From a virus: a stretch of DNA of 24,557 nucleotides. Under the pieces are notes generated by a model. That model did not search any database and was not told the DNA's origin. It worked only from the letters and a program-made list of their open reading frames with translations. Positions 16,116-22,824 of this stretch are shown in pieces; within the stretch, counting starts at the first letter, position 1; each line of letters starts with the position of its first letter. The position numbers and the translations under genes were made by a program. The stretch lies in the IMG/VR virus record IMGVR_UViG_3300021964_000510, positions 1 to 24,557 of that record, one strand, 5' to 3'.

Positions 16116-17919
16116 GGTTTATCTCCGCTGGACTCAAAGGACTTGTGTTTGCAGGGTCAGTCGTAATATTACTTTTTCTGAATACTGATTCCACATAGTC
16201 TACTACATCAAAATATGGGTCAAGTTCAACTTCGTCAATATCGTTATGACCAAACACTTGACCGCCTGGGTATTTACGATAGAACGACCTGAGAAACTTT
16301 TCTAGGGTTGTAAACTGTTCACGTGTAAATGATTGTGCGGAACGATAATCTGTAGGATTATCATCACCAGACGCAACATTTATTCCACCGACCATTACAA
16401 GACCAATAGAATATACATCGTGACCATTAACCACAGCGTGTTCTCCATTACGGTTAACAGGTCTACCACGTTGAAGTCTACCATCACGTCTAATAACATA
16501 ATGATATCCAATACCATCGTGTCCTAATTCATTATGAATGTTATTTATCTCTATCGCACCAATGTTTTTATTAGTATATGTTTCTGTTGCGTGAACAATA
16601 ACTTCGGTAATATCTCTTTTAATACTTGCAAATTCAGCGTCAAGTTCTTCTACAGACGCAACATAAGTAAACACATCGTCTTCACTATTACGTCCTTTCC
16701 ATCTCTGGTTATTCGCATCAACAGGAATACCTTCGTCAAATAACTCTGCGTCTATCACAACACTTCCACCAATAGTAGTATCAAGTTGACTAAGACCATT
16801 ATCAATAATTATAATCTCATTAGTACACGTTTCTATTTCTGTTTTAGAGATACCTAATTTGGTTGCTTCGTTTACACAAGCGTCATTTAATTTTGTTGGA
16901 GTTGTTGGTTTCTTTTCTTTTTGCACTTTTTCGACAACAGCTTTCATTCTATCCGATACGTTTTCTGATTTAGTTACCAGAGTCTTTACTGCTTTTGTTT
17001 TTTCAACAGGGTCGTCTGTAGCAAATTGAGCAAGGATTGCTTGTCTTTCTCGTTCGGTTGCAGAAACACCGCCAGGCACAAGAGTCTGAATAAATGCACT
17101 TGCACTACCTGTTAACTTTTCTGCAATGTTTTGTAATACTCCACCAAGTCCTGTTTCTGTTCTGGTATTAAAGTCTGATACAAAATTGTTTACGTTTGTT
17201 TCTAATTTGTTGACAGCAGAGGTGACATCATTGAATACTGTTTTTGCTACGTCACCAACACTACCAAACTTAGATAATGAATTCTTTGGGTCATCTAGTT
17301 TTGCGGTCAGTCCACCAATTCCTGTTGCATCGGACACTGCGTCTTTTACGTCTTCTAGTTTTCCACTAAGACTTGATACAGGAGTAATGTCTTTTACAAT
17401 ATCATCAATCTTAGGAATTTGAAGATTCGGTAAAGCGGCAGTAATTGACGATAGTTCTCCTGCATCAGCAATAGTTGCCGTAAAGGTAGATATGTCAGAC
17501 ATAGCAGCACCAGAAATAGATTCTACTTTTTCTACTGCGGATTGAATATCTTCTGGTGTCCCTCCACCAACTGCTGCCATTGTTGCACTAGGTTTATCTC
17601 CACCTGCTTGAGTCATTGCAGGTAATCCTGCAAGAGAAGCTAATGCAGACGAAGGATTTGCTTTTCCACCTACGCCAGGCAATTTATCTGTAAGTTGACC
17701 AAGACCGTCTTTTAAAACTTCGTTAGGTGAAATACCTGATTCACCCAAACTCTTAACACCACCCAAGACTTCACCATCAATCGCACCAATCTTACTAGTA
17801 GTCTTTACAAAGGTTTCTTCTACAGATTTTACTTCTGATTCAATCAGTGTAGTTTGAGATTTTAACTTTCTTGATTCTGCTTTCAGTACAGTATTTAAAT
17901 CTTCTTTCTTCAGTGCCAT
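16105..17919 (-). CDS. Baseplate hub protein with C-terminal zinc N-acetylmuramoyl-L-alanine amidase
   Basis: The 604-residue protein has two parts. Residues 1 to about 430 are Ala/Ser/Gly/Lys-rich and mostly helical with no recognised domain. Residues about 435-580 form an Amidase_2 domain related to T7 lysozyme and AmpD: EVIVHATETY, DGIGYHYVIRRDGRLQRGRP and YSIGLVMVGGI align well with T7 lysozyme. Predicted zinc ligands are H443, H558 and D567 (Asp third ligand, as in AmpD, where T7 has Cys), with Tyr472 conserved. Such enzymes cut the bond between muramic acid and L-Ala in peptidoglycan. The Lys usually two residues before the third ligand is E565 here. The gene lies between the OB-fold gp5 protein (TAATG overlap) and the spike (11-base overlap), so it likely supplies the tail lysin activity during DNA entry. 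A free endolysin role seems less likely given the long N-terminal region and the position. Confidence 0.9.
   Translation of the reverse strand: MALKKEDLNTVLKAESRKLKSQTTLIESEVKSVEETFVKTTSKIGAIDGEVLGGVKSLGESGISPNEVLKDGLGQLTDKLPGVGGKANPSSALASLAGLPAMTQAGGDKPSATMAAVGGGTPEDIQSAVEKVESISGAAMSDISTFTATIADAGELSSITAALPNLQIPKIDDIVKDITPVSSLSGKLEDVKDAVSDATGIGGLTAKLDDPKNSLSKFGSVGDVAKTVFNDVTSAVNKLETNVNNFVSDFNTRTETGLGGVLQNIAEKLTGSASAFIQTLVPGGVSATERERQAILAQFATDDPVEKTKAVKTLVTKSENVSDRMKAVVEKVQKEKKPTTPTKLNDACVNEATKLGISKTEIETCTNEIIIIDNGLSQLDTTIGGSVVIDAELFDEGIPVDANNQRWKGRNSEDDVFTYVASVEELDAEFASIKRDITEVIVHATETYTNKNIGAIEINNIHNELGHDGIGYHYVIRRDGRLQRGRPVNRNGEHAVVNGHDVYSIGLVMVGGINVASGDDNPTDYRSAQSFTREQFTTLEKFLRSFYRKYPGGQVFGHNDIDEVELDPYFDVVDYVESVFRKSNITTDPANTSPLSPAEINLDN
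16123..16129 (-). promoter_or_regulatory. Ribosome binding site fixing the TTG start of the spike gene
   Basis: The minus strand reads AGCGGAG, with GGAG 7 bases before the TTG at 16115. It is one of the strongest Shine-Dalgarno matches in the window and decides for TTG over the unsupported downstream ATG at 16028. Confidence 0.7.
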
Positions 17920-18785
17920 TATACTATCCTGTCCGTCATTCTTCTAGACTGAAGTTCTACTTGTTTAATGAACTTACTATCTGATTTATCAAGATAATAT
18001 TTACAAATAATTTCACATATACCGTTTTTACCTTCTAATTTATCTGATTGTAACAATCTAATATTAGCACCAGTCTTTGTTCCGTTTAATTCATAAGCAA
18101 TAAATGCTAACTGAGTCATATATTGTTGATAGTTATTAGAGAAGTTTTGTAGGTCAGTATATCTTTCTCTAGAAAAATCTGCAAGACCTCTTGATTGTCT
18201 ATTGACTCCAGTTCTTTGACCAGAGGATAATGTAAATGCAGAAGAAAGACCAATAGATTGTTTGACTGTATATCCAAGATTTAAAAAGAATTTGACCGCA
18301 GTCTTTTCTCTTGATAACTTGACCAGATTATTAATATTCCCAGAGTTTTCATTTTGAATATCTGCGTCTTTAGGTTTTACTGCATTTATTACTTTCTCCC
18401 ACAAGTTTTCTGGTTTGTTATCTTCTCCTATATCTTCTTCTGTTTGACCTAACTGCACACTAGTAGGTAATTCTACGTGAGGAAGTGTACCAAAAACAAC
18501 AGGAGTTTGAGAGTTCATACCGTCCATAAACATACCGAAGACCAATGCGTTAGGTTGAATCTGAGGCATTCTACCAATACCAGATACTCCACCTTCGGTT
18601 GTAGGAAGCATACATTGTGCCCAAGGTAAGTCTGCTTGAGGAATCAATCTGGTAGAATCTGTATGTAATCCGTGAACTCTAATCTTAACTCTACCTTCAT
18701 ATCCATAGGGTGGAGACGCATCCACAACAGTTGCAATAAACCATCGTGTGTTATCACCATAATATTCTGATAGAATAGGTTTCAT
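17919..18785 (-). CDS. gp5: Baseplate hub gp5 N-terminal OB-fold protein with lysozyme-like tail domain
   Basis: Residues 13-105 match the OB-fold domain of T4 gp5: RWFIATVVDASPPYGYEGRV, KIRVHGLH, LPWAQCMLPTTEGGVSGIGR and a strand ending VVFGTLP correspond to WFVGVVEDRMDPLKLGRVRV, RVVGLH, LPWMSVIQPITSAAMSGIGG and IVLGTYG. In T4 this domain binds gp27 and caps the hub trimer. Residues about 105-155 are an acidic linker. Residues about 158-265 (AVKFFLNLGYTVKQSIGL, RGLADFSRERYTDLQNF, YMTQLAFIAYELNG) resemble the phage tail lysozyme family (Phage_lysozyme2), but the expected Glu in the ESG motif is Ser187 (LSSG), so it is probably inactive. The protein is only 288 residues because amidase and spike are separate genes downstream. 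It is joined by TAATG overlaps on both sides. Confidence 0.9.
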   Translation of the reverse strand: MKPILSEYYGDNTRWFIATVVDASPPYGYEGRVKIRVHGLHTDSTRLIPQADLPWAQCMLPTTEGGVSGIGRMPQIQPNALVFGMFMDGMNSQTPVVFGTLPHVELPTSVQLGQTEEDIGEDNKPENLWEKVINAVKPKDADIQNENSGNINNLVKLSREKTAVKFFLNLGYTVKQSIGLSSAFTLSSGQRTGVNRQSRGLADFSRERYTDLQNFSNNYQQYMTQLAFIAYELNGTKTGANIRLLQSDKLEGKNGICEIICKYYLDKSDSKFIKQVELQSRRMTDRIV

Positions 18786-20146
18786 TACGGAAGTCTCTCT
18801 AGTTTACAAACATTCATTGAAACCGTATGTTGAGTTCCTGCAAATGTGTGACGAGTTTTGTGAATAATAAAATCACCAGATTTACCTTTATCTATTAGGT
18901 CATCTTCATTTCCAAATAAAGAAGTTTCTGTATTATCATTAACAACTTTAAGATTTACGATATCACCAACACTTGCTTTAGAAATAATAAAACCTGCACC
19001 TTCAACAACAACATTCATCATATTCTTATAGAGGTGATTCTTGATTGCACGACTCTCTACTTTCTTTTTAAATTTAGTCGCATCGTATTCATCGTGATAA
19101 CTTTTGTATCTACCATATGTCCCACTTGAGGTCACGGTATGATACATTTTTGGTTGATATAAATCAACAAACCTATCACCTATTCTAAAAGATGGGTCAA
19201 AGACATTTTGATTCTCACCAATAATTTGTTGCTCTCTTAAATTAGAAAGTTGGTTTCTTATCGTATGATGTTGTGAAAATATTTGACCTGTATTAAGATT
19301 TGTGTTAGAATAACCAGCAGAGACAGCACCCTCTTGAACAAGTTTCAATGTGTTTGCCATTTTAGATGTTCTTATATTTTTAATAGTGAAGGTTCTCTCT
19401 AACTCAGATTGTGTCTCTGAATTAGCAACGTTTGCTGGGTTATAGGTGTATGGTAATCGTGAGTTAAACGCTTGTTGTGATAACATAGAATCAAGATTAC
19501 CTAAACGAAGATTATCATCGTGCATTGATGCATATGCAAAGAACGGAGAACCTGTTACTGTTGTTGCACGACTAATTAACCAATTGATTGATTCTATTGG
19601 ATTTAGATTAGGAATAATTCCTTTCATATTAGTTTGTATTGGTTCTGATTTTTTACCATTACCCAGAAACAAATATGAAAGGTCTATATCTAGATTCATC
19701 TCTGTCGCAAGAAGTTTGACCAAGATATTATCAATAGTGCCACTAAATGATTTACTAATTTTCTTTAGACTAGATAAAAATGCGTGTTCGTCTAGCAATG
19801 TAAAAACATACATACTAGACTTTCCGTTATCATTAGACTTGACAGAACGTTCTACTCCTGTCATAATAAAGGTACGTTCAAATACTGTATCTAAATCATT
19901 TTCAACCGAAGATAGTTGAACTTTAAATCTTTCTGTACCTTGAAAGTTTATCTTATCAAAGAGTCCTTTGTCATCAAGAATAACAACCGTACCAGTTAAA
20001 TAAGGTTTATCTAGACTTTCAAAGATATTAAGTTCTGCAACAGAAGTTCTTACATCAAAGAAGTTCGCATTAAAACCACCAATACGGTCTGCGGTAATAG
20101 CTGCTTCAGTAATCTTATACTGTTGTGATTGAGTGGTTTTTGCCAT
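18785..20146 (-). CDS. Baseplate hub protein, gp27-like
   Basis: The 453-residue protein follows gp53 and precedes the OB-fold gp5 protein, both with TAATG overlaps. The N-terminal half (LNIFESLDKPYLTGTVVILD, then a strand-rich KVQLSSVENDLDTVFERTFI) suits a tube-type barrel domain. Residues about 180-215 contain NPIESINWLISRATTVTGSP followed by FFAYAS, a segment common in gp27/gpD-type hub proteins. The C-terminal part ends VGDIVNLKV and a final strand, as expected of a hub barrel. T4 gp27 (about 391 residues) forms the trimeric cup carrying gp5 and adapts sixfold tube to threefold spike. Assignment rests on architecture, the hub segment and the gp5 partner next door; direct identity to T4 gp27 is low. 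Confidence 0.8.
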   Translation of the reverse strand: MAKTTQSQQYKITEAAITADRIGGFNANFFDVRTSVAELNIFESLDKPYLTGTVVILDDKGLFDKINFQGTERFKVQLSSVENDLDTVFERTFIMTGVERSVKSNDNGKSSMYVFTLLDEHAFLSSLKKISKSFSGTIDNILVKLLATEMNLDIDLSYLFLGNGKKSEPIQTNMKGIIPNLNPIESINWLISRATTVTGSPFFAYASMHDDNLRLGNLDSMLSQQAFNSRLPYTYNPANVANSETQSELERTFTIKNIRTSKMANTLKLVQEGAVSAGYSNTNLNTGQIFSQHHTIRNQLSNLREQQIIGENQNVFDPSFRIGDRFVDLYQPKMYHTVTSSGTYGRYKSYHDEYDATKFKKKVESRAIKNHLYKNMMNVVVEGAGFIISKASVGDIVNLKVVNDNTETSLFGNEDDLIDKGKSGDFIIHKTRHTFAGTQHTVSMNVCKLERLP

Positions 20147-20910
20147 TAACTAACTCGTTGTTTCTTAAAGTTATTGAATTCACTTACAACTCTAGTAACT
20201 ACGTCTGGTTTCAATACGTTTATTTCTTTTAGTTCATCGTTGCGTCTTTCAAGTCTATCTCTATAAGTGACCGCAGTCCAAGTAGGAGAAGGATTTGCAA
20301 AGTCAAATAAAGTAAGGTCTTGATATACACCGTTTGCATCTTCATAGTGGTGAACAGAATTATATTGTTCAGATTCTTTTACTAAATTTGCGGTAAAGGT
20401 TTCACCGTCTTGAACACTAATATATGTTATCTGTTCGGTAGAACCAAAATTAGTTGTGTTGGGTTCTTCTCCTGTATCAATAACGAGTTGACCCATATCC
20501 AGATTTCTTTTAACAATTGTTCCAACCGTGCCACTTGTTACTCCTGTAACGATTTGACCTACAGGAAAAGAATTTGATATGTCAGTATTTGTTGTTACCG
20601 TTCTATACGGATACTTAGATTGTGCTTGTTCTAGAATACTATAGGTAGGAACAGGCCAACCAGATAAACGAATATGGTCATTCAATAAAAAGAATGTCCA
20701 ATAATAATCTGTTGTTCCATACAACTTATATGATAATGTATCAGGTCTGTCTCCACTAACAATAGTATACTTGTTATAAAAAGAAATGTTATCTTTTAAT
20801 CCGTCAATAACATCAATATACTGGGTTAGGTTGTTAAATAAAACCGAAGATTCGTTGTCACCAAATCGGTAATTAACAACTCCTATATCTTTAAAATATT
20901 TTGTACTCAT
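20146..20910 (-). CDS. gp53: Baseplate wedge protein gp53 (LysM-like)
   Basis: The 254-residue protein matches T4 gp53 (196 residues) in its core: ISFYNKYTIVSGDRPDTLSY, then KLYGTTDYYWTFFLLNDHI, against YYIKGSPRPEELANAIYG, then YWVLLMCND in T4. This is the LysM-like segment shared by wedge proteins that clamp gp6, gp25 and the hub together. The next WPVPTYSILEQAQSKYP also fits. Residues about 105-170 (GQIVTGVTSGTVGTIVKRNL and following) are an insertion resembling a small beta barrel, absent from T4 gp53. The C-terminus (RNDELKEINVLKPDVVTRVV) is helical as in T4. It couples by TAATG to gp48 upstream and to the gp27-like gene downstream. Confidence 0.92.
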   Translation of the reverse strand: MSTKYFKDIGVVNYRFGDNESSVLFNNLTQYIDVIDGLKDNISFYNKYTIVSGDRPDTLSYKLYGTTDYYWTFFLLNDHIRLSGWPVPTYSILEQAQSKYPYRTVTTNTDISNSFPVGQIVTGVTSGTVGTIVKRNLDMGQLVIDTGEEPNTTNFGSTEQITYISVQDGETFTANLVKESEQYNSVHHYEDANGVYQDLTLFDFANPSPTWTAVTYRDRLERRNDELKEINVLKPDVVTRVVSEFNNFKKQRVS

Positions 20911-21962
20911 TAGAATCCATCCTCTTCAACGTCTTTTCTGTTGAGTGTTCTTGTTTCTTGGAATGCAAGAGACATTTCAATCTCAGTAAAATTACCGTCT
21001 GAGTGCATTGCCATTGCAGTACTGTTATAGTTAGTGCTAACATCTCTTAAGAAACAGGGTTTTATTCTAGTTGCAATCTCTTCTCCATCATACTCAAGAC
21101 TAATTTGAAATTTGTTAGGAAATTTATATCCGATAGAGATTGAATTCCCACCACTAAGAGGAAGATTAATGTTTTCTGGATATAATTCTGTACGGAAGAA
21201 TTTAATAATCTGTTTAATTTCTTCTGCTTCTTTTGGAGACGTTGCAACAAATTTAAATATAAATGAGAATTCTCTCAACCCAACGGACTTGAATAATACA
21301 CGAGTGTTAGGGTTTGTGGTAACACCTGCCGCTGATTTAAATGCACCTTGTACTTCGTCTGGTAATGCAGAAGCAAGTTTTACTACACCAAGTTTTGCTA
21401 CGTCCGCTCCAGACGAACCACCTGTAAGACCAGCAGTAAGAGTTTTCATTCCACCTTCAATTAAACCTTTAATAGCACCTGTACCAGATGTTACTCCCTT
21501 TTCTGCACCTGCACCTATACCACCTAAGTCAAAATTCTCATATTGAACATTATCACGATACTGTAAACCTATAGGAAGATATAAAGATACTTGTCTATCT
21601 AAATCAATCAGAGGTCTTTCATTTATAATAGGGACATTTAGTTCACCGTCAAATGAACTAAACGATTGTGATTCTTCTTCTGGACTTTGTTCTGGGTCTG
21701 AAGCAACCTTATTTATTATTCTTTTTATGTTTCCAGTGATAGCCCCTGCTAAATTACCAAGGTCTGTTTCTGGTTCTTGCATTACATTGAATACAATTCT
21801 ACCTTTGTATTCGTCAGGATTGTTCAGTGGATATTCTAGAAATACTCTTTTCTTAGCTTCTTCAATGCCAGGCTTCTCTCCTGTCGCTGCTTCAACTATC
21901 TGAGCAGGAGTAAGAACGTCTCCAACTTGTGCGTCTTGTATGTTTGTTACTTCTCGTGCCAT
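20910..21962 (-). CDS. gp48: Baseplate tail-tube cap protein gp48
   Basis: First gene of the minus-strand operon, 350 residues (T4 gp48 about 364). The C-terminal half has the tube-family pattern: LREFSFIFKFVATSPKEAEE, IIKFFRTELYPE, YKFPNKFQISLEYDG, and an ending FTEIEMSLAFQETRTLNRKD that parallels the T4 gp48 ending FTLEITMREIITLNRAS. The middle (about 150-200) is a Gly/Ala-rich linker. gp48 sits on top of the hub and, with gp54, starts tube polymerisation. It could in principle be the gp54 paralogue, but length and C-terminus favour gp48. A late-promoter box lies 35 bases upstream in the divergent region. No strong Shine-Dalgarno is visible before the ATG. Confidence 0.88.
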   Translation of the reverse strand: MAREVTNIQDAQVGDVLTPAQIVEAATGEKPGIEEAKKRVFLEYPLNNPDEYKGRIVFNVMQEPETDLGNLAGAITGNIKRIINKVASDPEQSPEEESQSFSSFDGELNVPIINERPLIDLDRQVSLYLPIGLQYRDNVQYENFDLGGIGAGAEKGVTSGTGAIKGLIEGGMKTLTAGLTGGSSGADVAKLGVVKLASALPDEVQGAFKSAAGVTTNPNTRVLFKSVGLREFSFIFKFVATSPKEAEEIKQIIKFFRTELYPENINLPLSGGNSISIGYKFPNKFQISLEYDGEEIATRIKPCFLRDVSTNYNSTAMAMHSDGNFTEIEMSLAFQETRTLNRKDVEEDGF

Positions 21963-21973
21963 TATATTAGTCC

Positions 21974-21981
21974 GATAAATA
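21974..21981 (+). promoter_or_regulatory. Probable plus-strand late-promoter box GATAAATA for gp4
   Basis: GATAAATA fits the relaxed NATAAATA late consensus reported for marine T4-like phages. It ends 32 bases before the gp4 ATG, giving a leader of about 27 bases that includes the AAGG ribosome site. It lies inside the divergent spacer, interleaved with the minus-strand promoter. Confidence 0.6.
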
Positions 21982-21997
21982 GATTAAAATTCATCTT

Positions 21998-22005
21998 TAT
22001 TTATA
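21998..22005 (-). promoter_or_regulatory. Late-promoter box TATAAATA driving the minus-strand baseplate operon
   Basis: The minus strand reads TATAAATA, a full match to the T4 late consensus, 35 bases before the gp48 ATG at 21962. Expected leader is about 30 bases. It is the natural main promoter for the hub genes. Confidence 0.85.
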
Positions 22006-22013
22006 AGGTTTTT

Positions 22014-22490
22014 ATGGCATATTCAGGAAGATACAGAGTAAAAAATCCAAAGAAGTATGATGGTGACCATACTAATGTAATCTATCGTTCTCTATGGGAA
22101 AAGTATGCCTTTAAATGGTGTGATGATAATCCCAATGTAAAATCGTGGTCTTCCGAAGAGATTGTTATACCTTATCTATACGAAGTAGACAAACGTTACC
22201 ATAGGTATTTTATGGATTTAAAAATGGTTATGGAAAACGGTAAGACGTGGTTGATTGAGATAAAACCAGATAAAGAGACCAGAATACCTACAAGTGGTCG
22301 TAGAACTAAACGATTTATATCAGAAAGTATGACCTATGTCAAGAACGTAAACAAATGGGAAGCGGCAAGTGAATATGCAAAAGACCGTGGGTGGCACTTT
22401 GCTATCTGGACTGAAAAGAATGAACCATTAAAAAGTCTTATTCCCAAATCAACAAAACCTCTAAAACCTTTCCAAAGACGCAAGAAATAG
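22014..22490 (+). CDS. gp4: Head completion protein gp4 (PD-(D/E)XK nuclease-like)
   Basis: The 158-residue protein matches T4 gp4 (also called gp50/65; about 150 residues): MAYSGRYRVKNPKKYDGD, IYRSLWEKYAFKW, VIPYLYEVDKRYHRYFMDLK and WLIEIKPDKET line up with MAYSGKW..., YRSNWEKFFFEW, VIPYF...RRYFMD and FFIEIKPKKET. It shows a PD-(D/E)XK nuclease-type core with E29, D68 and E82-I-K84. gp4 acts late in head completion, before tail joining. The start at 22014 is chosen because it gives the conserved MAYSG N-terminus and has AAGG 5 bases upstream; the frame stays open upstream to an ATG at 21927, but that would read into the divergent gene. It heads the plus-strand cluster. Confidence 0.95.
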   Translation: MAYSGRYRVKNPKKYDGDHTNVIYRSLWEKYAFKWCDDNPNVKSWSSEEIVIPYLYEVDKRYHRYFMDLKMVMENGKTWLIEIKPDKETRIPTSGRRTKRFISESMTYVKNVNKWEAASEYAKDRGWHFAIWTEKNEPLKSLIPKSTKPLKPFQRRKK

Positions 22491-22491
22491 T

Positions 22492-22499
22492 TATAAATA
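22492..22499 (+). promoter_or_regulatory. Late-promoter box TATAAATA immediately before the A-type carrier gene
   Basis: TATAAATA-GATGT-ATG: the box ends 5 bases before the start codon at 22505, directly after the gp4 stop. A T4-type start site would fall on the A of the ATG. No Shine-Dalgarno is visible upstream. Confidence 0.75.
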
Positions 22500-22504
22500 G
22501 ATGT

Positions 22505-22816
22505 ATGATTGAGGTTACCGATAACGCAATACAGAAACTAATAGAAAAAGAAGTTCAGTATATAAGACTCGGAGTTACTGGTGGAGGTTGTGCAGGGTAT
22601 GAATATTTCATAGAACACGCAGAACCTATATCGGATAGCGATATACTTGTTGATTATGGAAAGTTTAATGTAGTTGTAGACGAAATGTCAAAACCATATT
22701 TAAGTGGTTCTACTCTTGATTGGGTAAAAGAAGGATTAAATGAAATGTTTAGAATTATTAATCCCAAAGAAGAATCTGTTTGTGGGTGTGGCATAAGTGT
22801 TCAGTTTAAGGTATAA
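22505..22816 (+). CDS. A-type iron-sulfur cluster carrier (IscA/SufA/ErpA, HesB family)
   Basis: The 103-residue protein is a complete A-type carrier. The N-terminus MIEVTDNAIQKLIEKE fits the family; LGVTGGGCAGYEY holds Cys29 (family GGCSGxxY), and the C-terminus SVCGCGISVQF holds Cys93 and Cys95 (family CGCGxSF). All three cluster-binding cysteines are therefore present, and the length is typical (about 105-120). Such proteins hold a 2Fe-2S or 4Fe-4S cluster and pass it to client enzymes in the cytoplasm. Fe-S assembly genes are known in marine phage genomes as host-derived auxiliary genes. Here it lies between gp4 and a virion-cluster gene with its own late-promoter box, so expression is probably late. 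Its client is unknown: a host enzyme, a phage enzyme or a virion protein. The ATG at 22501 is in another frame and stops at once. Confidence 0.93.
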   Translation: MIEVTDNAIQKLIEKEVQYIRLGVTGGGCAGYEYFIEHAEPISDSDILVDYGKFNVVVDEMSKPYLSGSTLDWVKEGLNEMFRIINPKEESVCGCGISVQFKV

Positions 22817-22819
22817 ATA
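22812..22819 (+). promoter_or_regulatory. Late-promoter box TATAAATA overlapping the carrier stop codon
   Basis: TATAAATA-AACCT-ATG: the box covers the TAA stop of the carrier gene and ends 5 bases before the next ATG at 22825, again placing the expected start of transcription on the ATG. AAGG lies just upstream, usable only on read-through mRNA. Confidence 0.75.
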
Positions 22820-22824
22820 AACCT

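Noticed and set aside
16542-16549. Minus-strand GATAAATA as a late promoter
   Set aside because: It lies inside the amidase domain codons, more than 400 bases from the next start, and differs from TATAAATA; a chance match is likely.
21710-21717. Minus-strand AATAAATA as a late promoter
   Set aside because: Deep inside gp48 and about 800 bases from the next gene start; expected by chance in AT-rich DNA.
21927-22013. An upstream in-frame ATG that would lengthen gp4 by 29 residues
   Set aside because: The extension overlaps the gp48 start and the divergent promoters, has no ribosome site, and is absent from the gp4 family, whose N-terminus is MAYSG.
22501-22512. ATG at 22501 as the start of the A-type carrier gene
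   Set aside because: It is in another frame and reaches a stop after three codons; ATG 22505 gives the family N-terminus.
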